Positions 27,300-37,069 of a stretch of DNA of 64,000 nt are shown here, one piece after another. A program made the translations under genes and the position numbers. Origin of the DNA: Rhizaria sp. SCN 62-66 (taxonomy: Eukaryota > Rhizaria, unplaced); NCBI GenBank assembly GCA_001724265.1, contig MEDY01000071.1:1-64000 (forward strand). The letters run 5' to 3'. The notes beneath the pieces were generated by a model, which was not told the origin of the DNA, did no database searches, and worked only from the letters and a program-made list of their open reading frames with translations. Every line of letters starts with the position of its first letter. The stretch's first letter is position 1.

Positions 27300-30200
27300 T
27301 TAGCGGCGCCTATTCCTGTTCGCTCCCGCGGGGCCGCCTGTCGGCGCGGGCGGCGAGAAAGGCACCGGAATCCCGTCAACAGTGTGAAAGTTCATCGTCG
27401 CCGCCGCGCCGACCGAGGGCAGCCCGCGCAGCCGCGGCACTCCGCTCGTCGGCGCGCCGCCCGCGCCCCAGCCGCCCATCGTGGCGCCGTGCTGCTGCTG
27501 CTGCTGCTGCTGCTGGCGCGAGGACTGGCCGACCTGCAACGTGAGTCCCAGCCCGCCGCCCATGTTGGTCATCCCGAAGCCCTGATCGCGCGGGTGCGGG
27601 TGCGCGCCGCCGGCCCCGGAGCCGCGCCGCCCGTTGCGCGGCGGCGTCGCCGAGCCGTAGCTGCCGTAGCCGCCACCAGCCGTGCCGCCGCCGAACCCGT
27701 CGCCGCCGCCACCGCCGCCGCCGCCGCTGCCACTTGAGCCGCTGTTGTACTCGCCGTAGCCGGTCAGCACGGAGTACGCTTGCTTCATGTTGCCGCCGCT
27801 GAGGCCGCCGTCACTATCCTTGCGTACGCTGAGCTGCTGGCCGCCGTAAGCGGCGGCGGCGGCGCCGCCGCCGCCGCCGCCGCCACTGGGCTGCGCGCGC
27901 CAAGCGTCCCTGCGCAGGCGGTTAACGCGCGCAACGTCGCCGATGTAGACGGCAAGCACGCTGACGTTGTCGGCAGAGCCGGCCCGCAGCGCGCGCTGTG
28001 CCAGCTCGGTGGCGACGGCGTCCATCACGCCGGAGGTCGAGGTGCAGCCAGTCCAGCCCGCGCCGCCACCACTGCCGGCGCCGCCACCGCCCAGGTTAGT
28101 GGGGGACAACGCGCGCGAGCCCATGGCGCCGCTGCCGGCGCCGCCGGGCGACGCGGCGCCCAGCAGCGGGGTCAGGTATTGCAGCGGTGTCAACGGGTCG
28201 ATCAGCGTCGCCGCGAGCGCAGGCGGCGCGCCCAGCCCCACGCCCAGCGGGGCCCGCGGCACGAAGCCGCCCGCCGCTCCCCCAGGGCCCAGCGGCGAAG
28301 CCTGCCCGCCGGCGCCGGCGGCCTTGGAGCCGGGCCCGCCGCTGGCGAGCGCGGCGGCGTCGGCTGCCGAGGCCAGTGCGGGATCGGCCAGGTCGTGCGC
28401 CACGCACTGGGCCGCGAGCTCGACCACGGCGCCCGCAGCAGCGTTGGTGTTGATGACGTCCCAGAGCCCGTCGCAGGCGAGGACGAGGAACATGTCGTCG
28501 GTGGTGAGCGTGGTGACCGTGATCTCGGGGTCCGCGCACACCGCCGTCAGCGACGTGTAGCCCGACTCGAACACCACGGGGCCCAGCATCGCGTTCACGG
28601 GCGGGATCGAGCCGTACAGCGGCACGCACTCGCCCGGGTTGCTGCCGTTCGCCAGCGCGGACGACGACGCCGAGTGGTACATGCCGCCGTAGCCGCTGCC
28701 GCTGCCGCCGCCGCTGCTGCCGTTGCTCCCGCGCAGCGCCGCGGCTGCCGCGGCGGCGCCCGAGGCGTGGTTCTTGAGCGCCGCGGCGACGGCGGCGCGG
28801 TAGGGCGCCGCCGCTGTGGTCTTGAACTCGCAGTCGCCGACGGCGCGCGTGACGGCGAGCTGGCCGTTGACGCGGCCCATGACCACGGAGCCGCCCAGCG
28901 CGGCCACGCGGCGCGCCTCGTCGGCTGCGGAGCACTTGTGGTCGCGCGACAGCGGCAGCCCCTCGCTGCAGCCCACGCCCAACACTTCGGCCGCAGACAC
29001 GGGCGCCGCGGGGTCGTCGTCGCCTGCCCCGCCGCCGCCGCGCGCGCCGCCGCCGGCCTTGCTGCCTGCGTTCTGGCTGCGGCGGCCGGCGCCGGCGGGC
29101 GGCAGGCGCGCGAACGCGGCCGGGTGGGGCTCGTGGCGGCGCGCGATGACGGCGCGCGAGTCGCCCACGTTGAGCGTCCACAGCAGACCCGAGGCGGGGT
29201 GCAGCACGGTCACGCACAGTGTGCAACCCGCCGACTCGGACTGTGACAGCGGCAGCGCCACGCTCCCGCCGTTGCCGCCGCCGCCGCCGCCGCCGCGCGA
29301 GGCCAGCGCGCGCCCGAAGGCCCCCGTGGCGGCCAGCGCGCTGCTGCTCGCGCCGTTGCTGTTGCTGTTGGCGGGCGAGCGCGGGTCCACCGCGCCGGCG
29401 TCGATGGGGAAGGCCGGGCGCGTCGGGCACGGCATGCTCGGCAGCGCAGTCATCGCCTCACCTGACCCGCCGCTGCCGCTGCCGCCGCCGCCGGTGCCGG
29501 AGTCCGAGGCGGAGTTGCCGCCCGCGCCCGCGTCGACGGCCGCGGCCCAGGCGGCGAGCTGTGGCATGGTGACCGCGGCGCCGCCCCCCGTGGCGCCAGT
29601 GCTGGCGCCGACAGCCGTAGCGCCCGCGGTGGCCGGCGCGAAGGCGTTGACGCCCTGCATGAGCAGCTGCGCCTCAAGCCGCGCCGCGTGCGCGCGCGCC
29701 GCGCCGCCCAGCCCGGCGCCGAAGCCTGCGTTGAAGGCCAGCGAGGACAGCAGACCGCGCGGGGCCGCGGCCGAGGGGCGCGCGCCGGCGCCGCCGGCCT
29801 GCGCGGCGCTATTGCCGCCGACGGCGGAGGAGAGGAACGAGGTGCGCGCAAACCCGCTCGTGGTGTTGGCACCCCAGTTGCTGTTGCTGTTGGTGTTGCC
29901 GCCCGCTGCGGCTGCGGCGGCCGCGGCGGCGTTGGCGGCGGCCGAGGGCGGGTGCGAGACCGAGGCGCGGTAGAGCATGAAGCGCTCGTCGAGGCGCAGC
30001 ACGGCGTGGCGCAGCGCGGACTCGACCGTGGCGTGTGGCGCGAAGGGGTTCGAGGTCGGCGGCACGACGCCGCCTGCGCAGTCGCCGCCGCTGCCGTTGT
30101 TGAAGAGGTGGTAGTGGTACGACCCCGCGTCCCAGTCGCCCGTCGCGCCGCCCCCACCGCCGCCGCCGCTGCCGCTGGGCTGGGGCGGCTGCTGCAAGAA

Positions 30201-31553
30201 GGGCGCGAGCGCGGGCGCGTTGGCGAGCGTGGTGAGGGCCCTGGTGCCGCGCTCCAGCTCTGCGACGATCGAGGCCACGAGGTTGGCTCTGACGAAGCGC
30301 GCCGCCTCGCGCCCGCCGTGGCCATCGGCGACCGCGAACACGCACAGCCGGTGCGCCGACACGGGCGGGAACGCGGACGACGACGAGGACGAGGACGACG
30401 AGCTGGAGCTCGAGTTGGAGCCGGAGCCGCTGCTCGCAGACGGTGGCACTGGCCCCATCGTTGGGAAGCCGCCGCCGTGGTTGCTGCCCGAGGCCAGCAC
30501 AATCGTGGGCGTGGTTACCGCAGCGCCGGCGCCGCCGCTGCCGCCGCCGCTGCCGCTGCCGCCGCCGCCGTAGTGAGCGAGAACTTGCGGTGCGAAGAGA
30601 TGCGAGTAGACGATGACGTCCTGCGCGGCGACGACCTCGTCCTCCATCGACGGACGCGGGCCCTGCAGCGAGCAGTGGCCCGCGGGCAGCGTCGAGAGCA
30701 CGCCCATGGACGAGGCCGAGACGGGTCGCGCGGGGCGGCGCGTGTACGCAGAGCCGCTCGCGGCGTTGCTGTTGTTATTGTATGAGACAGTGGGGCCGGC
30801 GGCGGCAGCGGAAGACGACGAGGACGACGACGAGGCGTTGCTATAGCCCGACTGGTGCGAGCGCGCGTGGTTCAGCGCGGGCTGTTGTGGCGCGGGGTAC
30901 GACGGGCCGTTCCTCATGCTGCTCATGCCGCTCAAGCCGCTGCCACTGCCGCTGCTGTTGCTGTGGGCGCCCATAACCATAGTCATAGAGTGCCAGCCGA
31001 TGGTCGCAGGAAGGCCATCACTGCCGTTGTTGCTGTAGGCGCCGGGCGCCAGCCTCGGGTGCGCAGGAGGGAACCCGCTGTTGCCACCCGCCGCGGTATT
31101 GCTCGATGACGACGAGGCATTGCCTGCGTTGCCCTCGCCACCAGGGCCGTAGCCGACCGGCGGCCGGCCTGTGGTCGCGGCCAGGCCGACGCCGGGGTAG
31201 CGCGGGCCCACCGCGGGGCCGGCGGACGCGGCGGCGCGCGCGGCAGCGGACGCGCCGGGCGCGGAGGCAGATCCCGGGATCGAGGGCGCCTGGCGGGCGG
31301 GGCCTGCGCTCTGGCCGCGGATGGTTACCGAAGACAGCCCTGCGGAGCCGAGGCCAGAGCCGGGTGCGCGCGGGGCGCCGGTGCGCATAGACTGCGGCGG
31401 AGGAGTGAACATAGAGCGGCCGACATTGGGCAAAAGGCGTGCGCCGAGGCCACCACCGCCGCCAGCGCCACCACCTGCAGCGGTAGGGCGGGAGCCGATG
31501 ACGCCGCCGCTGCCGCTCACCCCGCTGCCGCGAGACGCAGGCGGGTAAGGCAT
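27300..31553 (-). CDS. PP2C-family Ser/Thr protein phosphatase with large inserts
   Basis: Single exon, 1,417 residues from the ATG at 31553; the 38 codons before it open at a GTG and are AT-rich. TAA stop. PP2C motifs appear in order: GPRPSMEDE (about 302), FAVADGHGGREAA (about 410), TLNVGDSRAVIARR (about 791), LSRDHKC (about 870), GQLAVTRAVGD (about 890), FLVLACDGLWDVIN (about 1025) and GSADNVSVLAVYI (about 1190). The metal-binding aspartates in MEDE, DGHGG, DGLWD and ADN are all present, so the enzyme should be active. Canonical PP2C is near 280 residues; here it is stretched over about 900 by Gly/Ser/Asn/Ala-rich loops. The N-terminal 300 and C-terminal 220 residues are disordered. Substrates are unknown. 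It lies upstream of, and on the same strand as, the CNBD gene, but about 520 bases separate them. Confidence 0.93.
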   Translation of the reverse strand: MPYPPASRGSGVSGSGGVIGSRPTAAGGGAGGGGGLGARLLPNVGRSMFTPPPQSMRTGAPRAPGSGLGSAGLSSVTIRGQSAGPARQAPSIPGSASAPGASAAARAAASAGPAVGPRYPGVGLAATTGRPPVGYGPGGEGNAGNASSSSSNTAAGGNSGFPPAHPRLAPGAYSNNGSDGLPATIGWHSMTMVMGAHSNSSGSGSGLSGMSSMRNGPSYPAPQQPALNHARSHQSGYSNASSSSSSSSAAAAGPTVSYNNNSNAASGSAYTRRPARPVSASSMGVLSTLPAGHCSLQGPRPSMEDEVVAAQDVIVYSHLFAPQVLAHYGGGGSGSGGGSGGAGAAVTTPTIVLASGSNHGGGFPTMGPVPPSASSGSGSNSSSSSSSSSSSSSAFPPVSAHRLCVFAVADGHGGREAARFVRANLVASIVAELERGTRALTTLANAPALAPFLQQPPQPSGSGGGGGGGATGDWDAGSYHYHLFNNGSGGDCAGGVVPPTSNPFAPHATVESALRHAVLRLDERFMLYRASVSHPPSAAANAAAAAAAAAGGNTNSNSNWGANTTSGFARTSFLSSAVGGNSAAQAGGAGARPSAAAPRGLLSSLAFNAGFGAGLGGAARAHAARLEAQLLMQGVNAFAPATAGATAVGASTGATGGGAAVTMPQLAAWAAAVDAGAGGNSASDSGTGGGGSGSGGSGEAMTALPSMPCPTRPAFPIDAGAVDPRSPANSNSNGASSSALAATGAFGRALASRGGGGGGGNGGSVALPLSQSESAGCTLCVTVLHPASGLLWTLNVGDSRAVIARRHEPHPAAFARLPPAGAGRRSQNAGSKAGGGARGGGGAGDDDPAAPVSAAEVLGVGCSEGLPLSRDHKCSAADEARRVAALGGSVVMGRVNGQLAVTRAVGDCEFKTTAAAPYRAAVAAALKNHASGAAAAAAALRGSNGSSGGGSGSGYGGMYHSASSSALANGSNPGECVPLYGSIPPVNAMLGPVVFESGYTSLTAVCADPEITVTTLTTDDMFLVLACDGLWDVINTNAAAGAVVELAAQCVAHDLADPALASAADAAALASGGPGSKAAGAGGQASPLGPGGAAGGFVPRAPLGVGLGAPPALAATLIDPLTPLQYLTPLLGAASPGGAGSGAMGSRALSPTNLGGGGAGSGGGAGWTGCTSTSGVMDAVATELAQRALRAGSADNVSVLAVYIGDVARVNRLRRDAWRAQPSGGGGGGGAAAAAYGGQQLSVRKDSDGGLSGGNMKQAYSVLTGYGEYNSGSSGSGGGGGGGGDGFGGGTAGGGYGSYGSATPPRNGRRGSGAGGAHPHPRDQGFGMTNMGGGLGLTLQVGQSSRQQQQQQQQHGATMGGWGAGGAPTSGVPRLRGLPSVGAAATMNFHTVDGIPVPFSPPAPTGGPAGANRNRRR

Positions 31554-32112
31554 AACGTGTGCTGGAGTAGTTTTATACAAGACTGGGTGTGTGGAATACC
31601 TGTTGTAGTCGTTTAACAAGACAATGATCAAAGGACTGGGTGGTGAGAATCGGTAGAGGCAACGCACGAGCTATTGGTGAAGAAGGAGATCTCTAAGGAA
31701 GCAAATGTAGACAATAAAGCCGACCCCGTTAAATATCATTAAACATGCATATTAACGCGCACTATATAAATCACATGGTACTCCTCAAAATGGCATAATC
31801 TTGTTTTACATATGAAAAACCTGTCGTATTAGTCGGACGGTTTCTCATCGATCCTGAGTGTTGTTGGAGGATCGGAAATGTCAAGAGAGTGACTCGTCGA
31901 AACGCCGGATTCACTCGGATTAATGGATCGCATGATATCAATATAATTGCAGTTCAAGTCGTGAAATCCATAGACTAGTGTATTATTCACGTTTTTTTAG
32001 CGTCATTTATCTCATCATAAACAATGATCGTGATATATCTGATGTTTTGTGATTTACCGCTCGCACCTTTCACTTTGGCGACTCATGCATTCTGAGTCAT
32101 TGCTGTACAATT
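31554..32112. other. Spacer downstream of the four-TM gene and upstream of PP2C
   Basis: AT-rich, about 560 bases between same-strand genes. No open frame of host-like composition is present. It presumably holds the PP2C promoter. Confidence 0.4.
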
Positions 32113-34849
32113 TCACTGCCAGTTGTCGCCGGCGCGCCTCCTCGCCGCAAGCGCACTCGCCCCGCCGGCAAGGTCGTCCATCGCGGCGGCGACCGCAGAC
32201 TCCCTCGCGGCGTCCTGCCTGCGCTGCGCCTCCCTCTCGACCTCGGCGGCGGCAATCTGCAGCCGCAGCGCGTCGCGCTCCGCCGCCACGCCCTGTAACC
32301 GCTCCAACTCGCGCGCCATCGCCTCCGCGCGCGCCGCCGCCACTGCGCGCGCCGCGGTCCCGCCCGGAGTGCCAGCCGCGGCTGCGGCCTCCGTCTCGGC
32401 CTCGGCAGCCTCCGCGCGCGCACGGAGCGCGGCGGTCTCGCGCGCCGCGGCCTCAGCGGCTGCTTCGGCGACATGCTGCGCCTTGCGAGCGCGCGCAGCC
32501 TCGGTCTCGGCCCGGTTGACGCGGTCGGCCAGCGCCGCGGACTCGGCCGCCGCGCGGGCCGCCGCGGCGGCGGCAGAGGCCGCCGCAGCGTCGTTCGCCT
32601 GCTCTGCAGCGCCAGCAGCGGGGAGCAGCGACACGCCTCGGTGCGGCGAGAACGCGCTCGCGGGGTCGCCCCGCGCGCTGTTCAGCCCGGCGCCGCTGAC
32701 ACCACCGCGCGCGGAGACAGGCGAGGACAAGGGCGCAACCACTGCGGCGGGCGCGGGCCGCGAGAGGAGCAGGTCAAGCTCGAGCTGCAGCTTCCGCGCG
32801 CGGTCGTTCTCGGCGAGCGTCGCCGCGTCGGCCGTGCGCAGCGCCGCCATCAGCGCGTCGATGTCGCGGTTCGCCTGCGCCAAGTCGCTGCCAACGTAAA
32901 AACGCGTGCAATTATGAAGAATGAGAAAAACAAACGAATGTGAGATCAAAGAGTTGATTTTGAGAGATACAATAGGAATAATGAGTACACAATGATTCAA
33001 GGAGTCTCACGTACAGTTTGGCCCTCGCGGCATCCTTGTTGGCGTCGACCCCGCCGTCCCGCGCCTCCAACGCCTCGCGCCGCGCGTCGACCTCGCTGGC
33101 CAGCGTCGCCAGCTCGCCCAGTGCGATCTCCAGCTCGCACCACCCGTCGAACGGCGCCGGGCTCCCCGTGGCAGCACCGCGCGCACTGACATCGCCGCTT
33201 GTGGTCTTGTTCTTGGCGTTGGCGTTTCTACTGAGGGCGTTCGTCGCGGCCTCGGCCTGCGCGGCGGCATGCTCGTCCCAGGCCAGCTGCTCACGGTCGC
33301 TGAGCGCCGCCCACTGCGCGCCGTCGCCGCCGACGGGCACCACGGCGCCGCGCTTGCTCTCGGCGACCGCGGTGCAGCCAGCCGTGGCGGCCGCGGCCGT
33401 GGCGACGACGACCGCGGCCAGCGCCAGCGCGGTCGCGACGGCGGGGCCCGTGGCCGTGCGGTCGGGCAGCAGTAGCCGCGGTGCGGCGAGCCCCGCCGCG
33501 AGCGCCCAGGCCGCGACAGCGACGACGGCGGCGGCGAGGAGCCCGCGGCGGGGCACGCGCGCGCAGGCGAGCAGGCCGCAGATGACCGCGAGCGCGCAGA
33601 CGAAGCCGACAGCGAAGAGGCCCAGCTCGATGGCAACCCACGGCCGCAGCTCGTGCGTGGTGACCGTGAGCGGCGTCGCCGCGGCAAGGTTCCAGTAGTC
33701 GTCGAAGTCGAGACACGCGACGGCGACCGAGGCCGCGATCAGAAGCAGCGCGACGAGCAGGCACACGAGCAGGCAGTCGCGGCTGCGCGCGAGTCCGCCG
33801 CCGCCGCGGGCGCGCGCGCGGTCCGCATCCGTGGCGCCGCGGCAGCAGCAGCAGAGGCACGTGCAGCACCCGCCGCCGCTGCTGTTGCTGCCACTGCCGT
33901 CGTCCTCGTAGTCGTACTCAGCAGCACTCATCTTCCCGCCTACGCCTGCGGTGCCGCCGCCGCCGCCGCCGCGCGCACGCGCGCGCGCGCGCACCAGCGG
34001 CACCGGCAGCGCGCCAGTAGCGACGCGCCGCGCGAGGTATTGATCCGGCGGCACGGCGTCGATGACGGCCAGCAGCCGTGGGTCTGCGCGCTGCAGCCCG
34101 CCCACCGCGGCGGCGGACACGCGGCGCGGCGGCAGCGTCGCCAGCAGCGCCCCCAGCGCCGTCGCCTCGGCCGGGGTCAGCCGCGCGCGCACGGCCCCGG
34201 AGCCGCCGCCGGCGTCCGCGTCGGCCGCGAGCGGGAGCGGGTGCGCGTGCGCGGGCGCGTCGGGTGGCAGCAGCGTAGAGCCCGCGGGCAGGTCGGTCGG
34301 CAGCGGGAACCGCGGGTAGGCGGGCGCGAGCTCCTCGGGCCACAGCACGCCCGGTGCGCGGTAGTAGCCGTCGTAGTCGTCGTAGCGCACTGTGGCCGCG
34401 CCGTCCACAGCGCCCGGCGCGGTAGCGAGACCACGGGCTGAGGCTGCACCATTGCTATTGCTATAGTTTCGTGAAGAAGACGACTCGGTCGGGTATGCTC
34501 CAGCAGCAGCACTGTTCGCGCCGGGAGGTGCAGGGCCATAGGGCGCAGTAAGCACTGTCGCAGCAGGCGCGGCTCCCGCTGTAGATGGAGGTCCTGTGGT
34601 AACTGCGCCTCCAGGCAGACGAAGCGGGGGCAGCCGCGCGAGAGGCTGCGCGGGTACGGTTGCCGCGGGGAACTACGGGGTGTAGATGCGCTCCAGAGCA
34701 GGATTCGCGGTATATTGAGTCTGCATCTCAACGTTTGACGTTGATGGGCCACCAGGGGTGATGCCGGAGGATGTTGTCCGCGGCGCAGCCCATGTGACGC
34801 CGCTGCTTGGCTGCGCTGGCATACCCTGTTCTAACGCAGCATCGTACAT
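32113..34849 (-). CDS. Unrecognised four-TM, Cys-rich, coiled-coil protein with an in-frame TAG
   Basis: Exons 34849-33015 and 32887-32113, TGA stop; 869 residues if the TAG at codon 59 is read as an amino acid. Start: ATG at 34849 (MYDAALEQGMPAQP). The 58 codons before the TAG and the 80 after it share frame and composition. If TAG is a true stop, the next in-frame ATG is at 33931, leaving about 740 bases of well-behaved open frame untranslated. Layout: disordered Pro/Ala N-terminus; a segment with RLTPAEATALGALLATLPPR (about 220-245); a CCTCLCCCC cluster (about 325-335) that could be palmitoylated; four hydrophobic segments at about 357-383, 404-430, 435-460 and 468-494; then an acidic segment and an Ala/Glu/Arg coiled coil to the end, crossing the intron. 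I recognise no family. A membrane-anchored coiled-coil protein is inferred. Confidence 0.68.
32888..33014 (-). other. Intron of the four-TM gene
   Basis: Donor GTACGT, acceptor GGCAG, phase 2, 127 bases, AT-rich. Splicing gives AKLDLAQANRD, continuing the coiled coil in frame. Confidence 0.82.
34673..34675 (-). other. In-frame TAG in the four-TM gene
   Basis: The codon follows ...ERIYTP and precedes FPAATVPAQP. Both flanks look coding and are in one frame. It could be a sense UAG, a sequencing error, a recent nonsense mutation, or lie inside an unrecognised intron. Confidence 0.75.
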
Positions 34850-35493
34850 AGGGTATAATATTAGATGATGATGTATAATTTGAAAAATAAACAGTGAGTT
34901 CGTTGAGATTCCAGAAAAATGCACTTAAAATCGTACTGACGATCAAATCATGGAAATATGGGCTATTCAAGCAAGTGCCAGTTCAAATGTTTGCGAGCCG
35001 TTCTTGCCCCCCCCCTTTCAGTCACCACAGGAACGTAGCAGGCCAAAAGGTTGGGAAGAGACCACATACATATATCTGCGGAGAGTAAACACATTCTGAA
35101 TATACGCCAGGATATTGGACTCGTCAATATGTGTAATTTCATCATACATAAAGACACCTTGATATTTCAAGAATATATCCATCTGGATTGAGCATTAAAT
35201 AAAGAGCAGTAAGATAGCGAGAGTAAGAAATCACTGAAAAGGATTTATGCCACAGAGAAAGCAAAGTTAGTTCGCGAGCCACAAGCGAAAAAATAACAAC
35301 ATGTATGACCCGTATCTAAATTTTATGCATACGAAGATCTGGTGGTTGAAGGAGGCAATCAAGCATCTTGATTGACATTCCTTCCCTTGTGTGTGTAGCG
35401 AGCAGTCCATAACTGCGCACACCCACGCTCCTCAAAGACGTTAGCCATCTACGATAGATACACCCGCCGCCTCTACGCGACATCTCCGCGCGC
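34850..35493. other. Spacer between the Sec14 and four-TM genes
   Basis: AT-rich, about 640 bases. It holds a run of nine C at about 35008-35016 and a TTATACCC sequence just before the four-TM ATG. No gene is seen. Confidence 0.4.
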
Positions 35494-37069
35494 TCACGCC
35501 TCGACCGCGAGCGACGCCTCGGATGCAACGCCCTCTGTCTATGGCGCGCTGGGCAGCGGCGAGGCTTCAGCCAGCGGGGACAACGGCGCCGCTGCCGGCG
35601 CGGCAGCCGCGGAGGGCTCAGCCACAGCCACCGCCACGGCCGCTGCGGCGTCAGCCGCGGGCTCGGGCTCCTCCTGGCCCTTCTTGGCGTCCATCTCGGC
35701 GACCTGGGCGTAGGTCGGCGGCTCCTGCTCTTTGCCCTCGACCGCGTCGGTCACAGTCGCCGTTGCAGTCGACGCAGACTCTGTGGAAGCAGCAGCGTCG
35801 GCTTCGGCGTCGCCCGTGGCAGGGTTGAAGAGCTTGTCCTCGAGCGCAGTCATGCGTGCCCAGAACTCTTGGTGGTCGTACCCGGGGGCCGTCTGCTTAT
35901 CAACCTGCGGCTGGCCGATGCCGATCAGCTCGGCCCAGTTGTCGCCAACCAGGTCCTTGAGCTGCGCGTCCGCGTCCGTGCCCGGCTCGAGCTTGCCCTT
36001 GATGAACTTGATCTTGCTCTTGGTGCGCGCGTCAACGAAGGGCGACACGATGGTGTAGAACATGCTGAAGTAGAAAGGCGCGTTGAGCAGGATGGCGGTG
36101 CCGAGACGCTCAGGGAAGCGCGAGGAGAGGCACTTGGCCGACTCCATAGACACGCGCTTGGCGGGCGAGTTGAAGAGCGAGAAGCCCTCGAGATTGATGA
36201 CGACGGTGTACTTAGCGACGGGATCCGTCATCATGCGCGTCGCCATCTCGAGCGTCCACACCAGGTGCTGAATCTGTTGGTCCTCGAACTTGCGCATCGC
36301 CTTGGTGTCGTACGTGCCGTGCATCAGGATCACGGGGCGCCCAAACCGATCCAGGTTGCGCGCAATGCGCAGCTTGCCTGTGAGAGACGGAAACAGAATG
36401 AACAAGAGCAAACGCATGGTGAGACGAGACAGAATACCTCAAGCAAAGCGTGAACTGAATCGCATGGAACAAGCTTTCGGCAAGCTGACAAAGTGAGCGT
36501 GAAAAACGTACCGGTGGTGGCTTGGAACTCGACGTCTTTGGCGCGCAGGTCCTGGGGGCGGTAGGTGGCGCGCCAGGCGACGTCCTCGAGCACGAGCTCG
36601 GTGGCCTTGTGCAGGTCGCAGCCGCGAGCGCGCAGGAAGCGCATCAGGTAGTCGTCCTCGGCGTAGATCGCCTGGATCGCGGGGTCCGCGTAGTACGGAC
36701 TTGCTATAATCGACTGGGGCAAACGGTGGAGGTAAAGGAGTGGACGTCAATAAGGAATACAGCAGGAAGATGGTGAGATTAGGGCAGATCGCGACGATCA
36801 CGATGACAGTGCGGAGCGGGCGTTTTCGTAGCTCTAATGATACAAGCAGTGTCTATACCACCATAGATGCTGTTAAAACAAGAAATACAATGTTTGTCTT
36901 GACGCGCTGTGACCTAGCAGGATTGATGAAGGCTGGTATCGAGAGGACATGGGTTGGAACGTACTTCACGCATCGAATGGATTAGAGCAAGGTTGTCCTC
37001 GGTGATAGTTTCCTTGATGACGTGCATCTCGGGGATGATTTCGGTCGCCGTACTAAATTCTTCAGCCAT
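35494..37069 (-). CDS. Sec14-like CRAL-TRIO lipid-transfer protein
   Basis: Exons 37069-36965, 36713-36512 and 36377-35494. It encodes 396 residues if the TAG at 35539-35541 is sense and the TGA at 35494 is the stop, or 381 residues if the TAG stops it. Exon 1 begins MAEEFSTATEII. Exon 2 gives the CRAL-TRIO N-terminal helices (YAEDDYLMRFLRARGCDLHKA, spanning the classic LLRFLRARKFD-type motif). Exon 3 gives the lipid-binding lobe: RNLDRFGRPVILMHG, YTVVINLEGFSLFN, FPERLGTAILLNAPFYFSMF and IVSPFVDARTKSKIKFI, the standard Sec14 order. Known role: binding and exchange of phosphatidylinositol and other lipids at membranes. The C-terminus is an acidic, Ala/Pro-rich tail. All introns begin GTACGT. 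Confidence 0.93.
35539..35541 (-). other. In-frame TAG near the end of the Sec14 gene
   Basis: It lies after ASPLPSAP. The frame then continues with TEGVASEASLAVEA to a TGA at 35494, in the same Ala/Ser/Glu style as the preceding tail. It is either a normal stop or a second sense UAG. Confidence 0.6.
36378..36511 (-). other. Intron 2 of the Sec14 gene
   Basis: Donor GTACGT, acceptor CTCACAG, phase 1, 134 bases. It joins EFQATTG to KLRIARNL across the CRAL-TRIO domain. Confidence 0.85.
36714..36964 (-). other. Intron 1 of the Sec14 gene
   Basis: Donor GTACGT, acceptor GCCCCAG, phase 0, 251 bases. A second AG nine bases into the exon would break the frame. Confidence 0.8.

Noticed and set aside
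34590-34825. An intron removing the TAG of the four-TM gene
   Set aside because: GTATGC near 34820 with AG sites near 34590 would keep the frame, but the segment is about 60 percent GC and coding-like, and the donor differs from all nine placed introns. Kept only as an alternative to test.
34840-34849. GTACGA overlapping the four-TM ATG as a splice donor
   Set aside because: The upstream sequence that would be its exon is AT-rich and not protein-like, and the sixth base deviates from GTACGT.
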